Source: Bryoerythrophyllum caledonicum (Eukaryota; Streptophyta; Bryopsida; Pottiales; Pottiaceae). Taken from it: a DNA stretch of 64,000 bases. The notes beneath the pieces were generated by a model. The model saw only the letters and a program-made list of their open reading frames with translations. It ran no database searches and was not told where the DNA came from. Shown piece by piece: positions 58,058-64,000 of the stretch (its first letter is position 1; each line of letters begins with the position of its first letter). The stretch is taken from contig OZ020514.1 in the NCBI GenBank assembly GCA_963971425.1, positions 17,209,406 through 17,273,405 of the forward strand, read 5' to 3'. The translations under genes were made by a program, and so were the position numbers.

Positions 58058-59099
58058 GCCTCGAGCGATCAGAGTAGTCGGCGGACTGCTGTCGTACCAC
58101 GAATTTTTTAATTTTGTTAGTTAGTTAGTTAGTTAGGGATCTTAAATATGACTAGTTAGATAGATATAGGAATTAGCCCTAGAGGGTAGAAGTCAGCTAG
58201 GGTTACTCACTTTTGGGCCAAAAAAATATACCCGAAAGTATATTTTTTTGGACAAAAAAACTTTATTTTGCCCAATTTGATGGGAAGAAAAGGTTTTTCT
58301 TCAAAAAAAAGTATGTTTCAGGATAGATCTATGCTTGATGTATGTGATTGGATAAGAAATCAAAGAAAAAATCAACATTGAGTCCTATTTTGGGAGCCTT
58401 GAAGAAATATTTTGTTTTTTAGCAATATAAGTGTAAATAAGTTTCCGATCTAGAATTTTCAACTATAATATATGAACACATTATGGCGTGGATGTGTCCC
58501 AAAACTTTTGAAGTATTTGACTTCTTAGAATACTCAAAACATGTATATTTGGCAAATGTCATATACTTGTGACAGGTATGTACTGATGATAGATATACCT
58601 ATATTGGCCAAACCGTAAGTCAGAACTCAACATTTTTGGAGTTCCTAGACTTTAAATTAAGGCAACTATCACATTCCATCAATAGAATTCCAAGATCAAT
58701 CCCACATTTGCACTATGCAGCAAAAGAAGGTTCGTGACTCTTTCTAAAACCATTTGTGACACTATAAATATACCACCTTAGTGGACTTTCACCCTAGACT
58801 AGTATTAACCTTTAAGGTAGATTAGAGTTAAGAAAGTTAGAAGGTATTTCAAAACCCTTAGAGTGGATAAAAAGTAGTCTAGGACCCAATCCTAGCCGGA
58901 GTGGAATAAGGAGCCCGGGAGGGGAAAACTCGAAGCTCAATAGTTGGAGCGGAGTGCAAGAAGCCCGGAGAAAAATAACTTGAAGCTCAACAGCTGGAGG
59001 GGAGTATGAGGAGCTCGGAGGGAAAGAACTCGGAGATAACAACTGAAGCCTGAAGGAAACTTCTACGGCCCAAGCCTGGACTTCTTATAGGATTAAAAC

Positions 59100-59700
59100 C
59101 TGGAGAGTGAACAACACCAGCCGAGCCCGAAGGCCAGCACCAGCAGAGCTCAGAGACTAGCACCAATACGAGCTTGGAGGCCATCACCAGTAGAGTCCGG
59201 AGGTCAGCACCAGCAGAGCTCGGAGGCCAACACGAGTAGAGCCCGGAGGTCAGCACCAGCGGAGCTAGGAGGCCAGTAGTAGCCGGAGCCTGCAGGCAAG
59301 CACCAACGGAGCTCGGAGGTCAACATCAATACGAACCCGGAGGCCAGCACCACCAGAGCGCGAGGAGGAGGTCCGAGCAGGTAGCCCAAATAGGAAGTTG
59401 CTCACGAGCTCTACCCAAGCTAGAGGCCGGTACAAGAACAAGCAGCGGAGCAGGAGGAGGTCCAAGTAGGCAACCCAAGCACCTGAGCACGAGGAAGGAG
59501 GAAATCCGAGTAGGCAACCCAAGTACCGGAGCATGAGGAAGGAAGAGAGCCGAGTAAGCAGCCCAAGCACTAGAGCGCGAGGAGATCCGAGCAGACAACA
59601 CTCGAGCACCAAAGACGACGAGGATTCTGAGCATGCGATAAGCGCGAAGGAACTCAGCCCGGAGGCGAGGATCACCACGGAGCACGCGAGGAGTAGGACT
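59100..59700. repeat. Degenerate minisatellite in unit d
   Basis: Imperfect repeats of about 27-30 bp around GAGCTCGGAGGCC and AGCACCAGC. Unit a has a different 21-bp minisatellite at the matching place. Reverse-strand frames over this region are repeat artefacts. Confidence 0.65.
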
Positions 59701-60016
59701 TCAAGGGAGAAGAAGAACTCCGTAAGGACGACAACAAGGAACATGAGCAAGCAGGCGGGAGGAACATCATCAACTCCATGAGCAGCGCAACAAGGAGCAC
59801 ACGTGGACTAAGCGGACATAAGGATCGCCATCATCACGAGAATAGGAAGGCGAAGGCAAAGACAGAACCGTGAAGGCAACCATCACCAAGAGGACTCGGA
59901 ACGGACTCGGACTAAGACCACCATAGCACGGATCGAGCTTGGAGGCGAACAAGTAAAGGAAGAGGACCGCAAGCAGAAAAGCGTTAAGCAAGTGCGGCGC
60001 AAGCTGAATATAAGTG

Positions 60017-60420
60017 AGCCCGGAAATCTGGCCCGGAAATCTGGCCTGGAAATCTGGCCCCGAAAACTGTCCCGGGAGTCCCAAACCTTGAGAGAGGCAT
60101 AACTCCCTCAATAATTGTCCAAATGGGACAAATGATGAGTCTATCGGCATCTACGCGACAAGGAAATATCAATCAAGTGGTCGATTGTCCCGTTTGGATA
60201 CGGAACAAGGAAGATACACGGCCCGGAAAGTTGGCCCGGAAGGCTGGCCCGGAAAACTGTCCCGGGAGTCTTGAACCTTGGGAGAGGCATAACTCCCTTG
60301 ATACTTGTCCAAGTGGGATGATTGAGGAGTTTATCGGCATCTACGCAACAAGGAAATGTCAAAAACGTGGTCAATTGGCACGTTCAGATGCAAAATATAG
60401 AAGATATGCTGCCTAGAAGG
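60017..60420. repeat. Direct tandem duplication of about 205 bp in unit d
   Basis: Both halves contain AACTGTCCCGGGAGTC, GAGAGGCATAACTCCCT and TATCGGCATCTACGC in the same order, 200-210 bp apart, with many differences between them. Confidence 0.75.
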
Positions 60421-60798
60421 TTCAGCTTGGATGAGAGCTTGGAAGGGAGCTCGGATATGCAGAAGAGGACGACCACCACCGCCACGGCAAGGAAGGCAAG
60501 CTCGGATAGGCAAGGGAGAAGGACCACCACCACAAAGGAGAAGAAAATGAGCCTGGAACGGGAAGGAGAGGACAAGATCGAACCAGGGAGGAGAGGACGT
60601 CCGGGCCAGCCCGGACTCTTAGAGATCAAGACGAGGAGCTCCATTGCTGGAGAAGTGGTCCGGGCCAGCCCGGACTCGTGGGGATCAAGACAAAGAGCAC
60701 TTGCGGCAGCCGCACCCACCCCGACTTCAAGCCAAAGTTCCACGAAGCGCAAGAGGAGAGAGGAGCGGAAGAAACTCGAGGAGCTGGCCCGGAAGTAG
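60322..60798 (+). CDS. C-terminal remnant of gag-like protein, unit d
   Basis: A 158-codon frame with a Thr/Arg/Lys-rich body ends in KRKRREERKKLEELARK, nearly the same as the end of the gag-like gene in unit a. The conserved gag-like blocks (FHPEKP and neighbours) are absent, so this copy keeps only the C-terminal basic tail behind expanded repeats. A capsid role is therefore excluded for this copy. Confidence 0.35.
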   Translation: MRSLSASTQQGNVKNVVNWHVQMQNIEDMLPRRFSLDESLEGSSDMQKRTTTTATARKASSDRQGRRTTTTKEKKMSLEREGEDKIEPGRRGRPGQPGLLEIKTRSSIAGEVVRASPDSWGSRQRALAAAAPTPTSSQSSTKRKRREERKKLEELARK

Positions 60799-62056
60799 GC
60801 CAGGATCTTGGTTTGTAGGTCACTGTTCAGTCCGGGATTTGGCCCCCGATTGACTTTGATTTTGACTTGGTTTTGCCTTGGAACTTGTATAATAAGTGAC
60901 CTCTGATGGTGCACATCGTGGGGAGTGGCAGCACCGCCGCCAAGAGTAGTTAATGTCACTGTTTTTAGTTAGAAGGTATTGTTTGAGTTTGGACTCTTGT
61001 GTGAGTCCTTGGCAGTATAAGAGAGGAGTCTCGTGGCCTCTGTCTTCACTGCTTGATGTGTGTACTTGCTTTTAGTTTAATTCTAAACCTACTCTCTCAG
61101 AAAACCTTCGACGGTTGGAGAGCTCGGATTCTATATGACTGAGTACCATCTCAAGTAGTCCACTCCTCAAGTCCATACTAACCGTCGAGTCATTGTTTCC
61201 TTGTTCCATCAAGTAGAGTTAGTCCGGGTGGATGGGAATAACTGGTGAGATGGTTAGATTGTTAGTTTGGGCGTGACTCTAACTCTGACCCCTTATGATT
61301 GTTTCCTTGTTCCATCAAGTAGAGTTAGTCCGGGTGGATGGGAATAACATGTGAGATTATAACTGGTTAGGGGAGGACGAGGGGGGAGTGATGGGTGCGG
61401 AAGGAGTCTTGATATGTCTTGCATGACCGGTCGGCGGCAGGATGTCATTGATTATGAAGATGTACCCTGGATCCCGGATGCATCAACCTTTGGTCGGATA
61501 GGTTGATCCATAGGAGCATTACACACCATCAACCCTTCATGTTGAGGACGGAGTAGACTGGCTTGACCCAAGGGCAGTAAGCCCAGACCGACTCTAACAG
61601 CTCGGATTATCTTGAGAGAAGAAAGGAGATCCAACTAACCCCTTTGCGAGGTGAACATCGGAGTAATATGAGGAGGACTTTGTTCCCTGAAGAAAAGGAG
61701 TAGGAATCGGGTATCCCCAAGGCTAATAGCTAGGCGAGCCGACTACGTACTATTCCTTTAGCTGATTCTGAGGTGAAGGAAGGTCTAACAACTTGGATGG
61801 TAGTTAAACCCTGTACTTGCCACAAGAGTAGTATTTGTCCTTAAGGCCCAAGCCTTATCCCCTCTTACGGGGGAAACCCAGTGACACCACAACCCTCCCA
61901 AGTTAGCGAGTAGGAGTGATTGAAGAAACTGTGAGAAAGAAGTGTCGTTTACTAAAATCTATTTGAGTCCGTGAACCGTCGTTCATGGTGATAAAACACT
62001 CTCCGGATACGTAAGTATCTCGGATGTCTATAATGTACATAGTTGTAAAGTCCATG

Positions 62057-62202
62057 TGGGATCCGGGCCGTGTAGGATCCGGGCCATGTAGGATCCAGGC
62101 CATGTAGGATCCGGGCCATGTACGATCCGGGCCATGTAGGATCCGGGCCATGTAAGATCCGGACCATGTAGGATCCGAGCCATGTACGATCCGGGCCATG
62201 TA
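62057..62202. repeat. 16-bp minisatellite in unit d
   Basis: About nine units of GGATCCGGGCCATGTA with single changes. The flanks match those of the unrelated 40-bp minisatellite in unit a. The reverse frames with repeated HGPDPTWPGSYM are artefacts of this repeat. Confidence 0.9.
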
Positions 62203-62415
62203 AAGCACTTGGGTGGGGCGGTTGGTGTAATTACCATTCACACCCTGTGATCTAAACCCTTCTCTCCTTTCTTTTGATGTATCTATTGTATATTTGACAT
62301 TGTACAGATCGTGGCTTGTTGTTAGTCGTAGTTCTCGGTGACTCTCTGTGGGAACGATTACCTTAAGGGTATCTTTGTGTTAAGATGTGAATACTTGCTA
62401 ACGCGTACTACGACA

Positions 62416-62945
62416 ACTGCCGACCGCTACATCTACCCCATACCCGGCTGCTAGCGTGAGCTCCAAAGTTGTTCCAAGGAACATTTAGGTAGATCCTTCA
62501 AGATACTACCTTGTCCTAGAAGTTAGAGAGCTTCTAATGGTTGAACGATATGATTATCAAGGGAAAAGATAAGAAGCCCCATTATCATCACAAACCTAGG
62601 TCGGGTCTTCTTGAATTCTTGACGTTCTGCCAGTCCAACTTCGGATTGGCATTCTCGTCCACCGAGAAACACAAGCCCATGATCAAACACATGGGTTACT
62701 TGCGCAAGGTGTACCCTGACCTACGTAAGGACATCCGAGAGATGACCAATGCCTATTGTGATATCTTTGCCTCGGTGAATCCCAAAACAATGAAGCGTGA
62801 CATTTTGATGAAGCGGCTTGCTCGCCTTTTTTGAGATAGACGCTATCTTATCGGGCCAGACGCTAATAAACGGAATACACTTCTGATCGATCATTATCCC
62901 TTCCGAAATATCCTCAACGATCCTTTTAATGCAGTTGTGGGAAGT
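62416..62945 (+). pseudogene. HAD (FCP1-like) copy 3, element 3
   Basis: Coding resumes after unit d: PRSGLLEFLTFCQSNFG, LAFSSTEKHKPMIKHM (in the place of VVLWSSK), then NAYCDIFASVNPKTMKRDIL, a TGA near 62,832, and NTLLIDHYPFRNILNDPFNA. The order and the NTLLID-x2-P-x2-N block match copies 1 and 2. Motif I is not recognisable upstream. The copy is cut by LTR-type unit c at 62,946. It shows that element 3 continues across unit d. Confidence 0.6.
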
Positions 62946-64000
62946 TGTTCCCACAGGGTTCCGGAAGTTAACCTTAAAATCCGGCATAAACAAAAAAAAT
63001 TAGTATTAAAAGATTAGTAAAATAGACTAATGTAGTACGAAAGTAGAAACTAGAAGATAAGATAAGTGAGGAACCGGTTAGGTCCTTAATAGCCCTAACG
63101 GAATGCGTAATCCGGAAGGCCGGGCACGACAGTATCCGGCCATAACCGAAGCACCTCGGATAAATCCAGAACCGGAAGAAGAATGCAGATGATACCCGGA
63201 AGGAAAACCGTCATAATGACGTCTTCAATAGTGACGTCAGAGCCGTTATAAAACATCGTACTTTGTGGCCGTTATAAAAAGAGGCAACCGACGGGAATAC
63301 CGAAAACAATTATCTTATCTCCTTCTTTCCTTTTCTCTCTTTTCTCTCTTTTCTCTATTCCTTTCCCTTCCTCCCTCTACTGGTATCTAAGTCGGTTGCT
63401 CTTCAAGCATCCGGTAGTAATTCGAGAGCTTTTTTGAGGTCAGTTCGTGCAGTACGACCGGAGAATTGAAGGGTGAGCGCCATGGCAGGAGAGCGAGTCA
63501 GGAAATCGGAGAGAGTGAAGAGCACTGCCACCGGACGACCGCCCATTGTGAGGGTGATACCAGAGTACCCGACGGAAGACAAACACCTTCACGTCTTGTT
63601 CCACTTTCTGGACAACATAGGATGCTCCGGTCTGATGACGGCACCATGGGGAACTAAAGACAAGAAGATCGTGACGGAGTTGATCGGCACTTCAAACAAC
63701 CAGTACAATGTAAGCCTTCGAGCTCATCCAGAGAAGTGGACCCGGTCAGAGTGGAAGCGGACCTACGCCTTTGAGGATGGGGACATCAAGGTGGCGGAGC
63801 GGAAGGACGACCTCGCGGACGGAGAATTCCTTGGACCACCTGACCCAAAGGAAGAATACACGATCCGTAACCTAAATGACCCACAGGCCTAGATCGTGAT
63901 GGGGTTTCTAAACCCTATCTTCCACCCGGAGAAACCCAAGCGCCTGGTATTAAAGTGGGCAACGACCTTCTTGGGAGCCATGCGGGGCAAGATCACCGTA
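62946..64000 (+). mobile_element. LTR-type unit c, 5' part, runs off the window
   Basis: It starts TGTTCCCAC, as unit b does in its own orientation (GTTCCCAC), and continues with an AT-rich leader (AAATCCGG, then A-rich) and a TATA-like GTTATAAAAAGAGG near 63,272. A gag-like gene begins at 63,473. The 3' end is outside the window, so its length and duplication cannot be judged. Confidence 0.65.
63473..64000 (+). pseudogene. Gag-like protein of unit c (partial)
   Basis: The ATG frame encodes a basic start (ERVRKSERVKS), then FHFLDNIGCSGLMTAPWG, KIVTELIGTSNNQYNV, SEWKRTYAFEDGDIKVAERK and an in-frame TAG at 63,890. The reading then continues with MGFLNPIFHPEKPKRLVLKW and FLGAMRGKI to the window edge. 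These blocks match units a and b. It is the best-preserved N terminus of this protein here. It probably is a capsid-like structural protein of a Tat-like retroelement, but I cannot name the family with certainty. Confidence 0.55.

Larger units (their letters stand above)
58089..62415 (+). mobile_element. LTR-type unit d (4.3 kb) with perfect target duplication
   Basis: Starts TGTCGTACC and ends TACTACGACA, as unit a does, and is flanked by ACTGC on both sides (58,084-58,088 and 62,416-62,420). Homology with unit a is strongest at 60,800-61,330 against 21,360-21,900 and at the end. No second terminal copy exists inside, so it behaves as a very long solo LTR containing a coding frame. The target was the centre of a family-3 palindrome (GTCGGCGG-ACTGC-CGACCG). 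Most of 58,120-58,900 is AT-rich and non-coding. Confidence 0.85.

Noticed and set aside
58812..59750. Leu/Ser-rich minus-strand proteins
   Set aside because: Overlapping frames over a degenerate minisatellite, with no start context or domain.
61903..62241. Minus-strand repeat protein with HGPDPTWPGSYM units
   Set aside because: A direct result of the 16-bp minisatellite, which has no stop in several frames.
46000..62945. Integrated large DNA virus
   Set aside because: Several large genes and a HAD enzyme suggested it, but there is no capsid, polymerase, packaging ATPase or viral transcription gene. The T gene and gene set fit a transposon better.

Overview
The window looks like nuclear DNA of a land plant, or close streptophyte relative, with a large repeat-rich genome. 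Supporting signs are Ty1/Copia pol fragments, long TG...CA LTR-type units of Tat-like character, a DUF659/hAT transposase, GT-AG introns and degenerate plant-type telomere repeats (AAACCCT). Gene styles seem closer to bryophytes, lycophytes or ferns than to seed plants, but that is only an impression. Almost every coding stretch carries stops or frameshifts.

Layout. 0.6-7.2 kb: a RING-finger gene, then a hAT transposase pseudogene flanked by GC-rich motif arrays in opposite orientation. 7.4-25.7 kb (element 1): gene P (ParB-like, minus) and gene T (DUF7869-like transposase, plus), both decorated with an AGCTC-N5-GAGCT palindrome family. Between them lie a probable multi-exon gene, a foldback element and about 4 kb of AT-rich DNA. 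T is split by a 4.4 kb LTR-type unit with a 5-bp target duplication. 25.9-35.4 kb: nested LTR-type units, a kinase-like pseudogene and Copia fragments in both orientations. 35.4-41.3 kb (element 2): the C-terminal part of P, a linker gene and an FCP1-like HAD gene, with a TATCCTC-N5-GAGGATA palindrome family. 41.6-45.8 kb: a Copia 3' half with LTR and a degenerate zinc-ribbon gene. 46.0-62.9 kb (element 3): T (minus), P (plus), a linker and three HAD-like copies, with a third family, GTCGGC-N5-GCCGAC. An LTR-type unit (58,089-62,415) splits one of these palindromes with a perfect ACTGC duplication. A further LTR-type unit starts at 62,946 and runs off the window.

Main point. Elements 1, 2 and 3 appear to be diverged members of one family of large composite transposons sharing P, and T and/or HAD. 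P and T are divergent in elements 1 and 3. Each member has its own short palindrome, repeated in introns, intergenic spacers and promoter-side arrays. In element 1 the palindromes form an array with an exact 52-bp step directly upstream of P. A ParB-like protein next to family-specific palindromes suggests a recognition system, but this is inference.

All calls come from reading the sequence by eye. No homology search was run, and exon borders are approximate.
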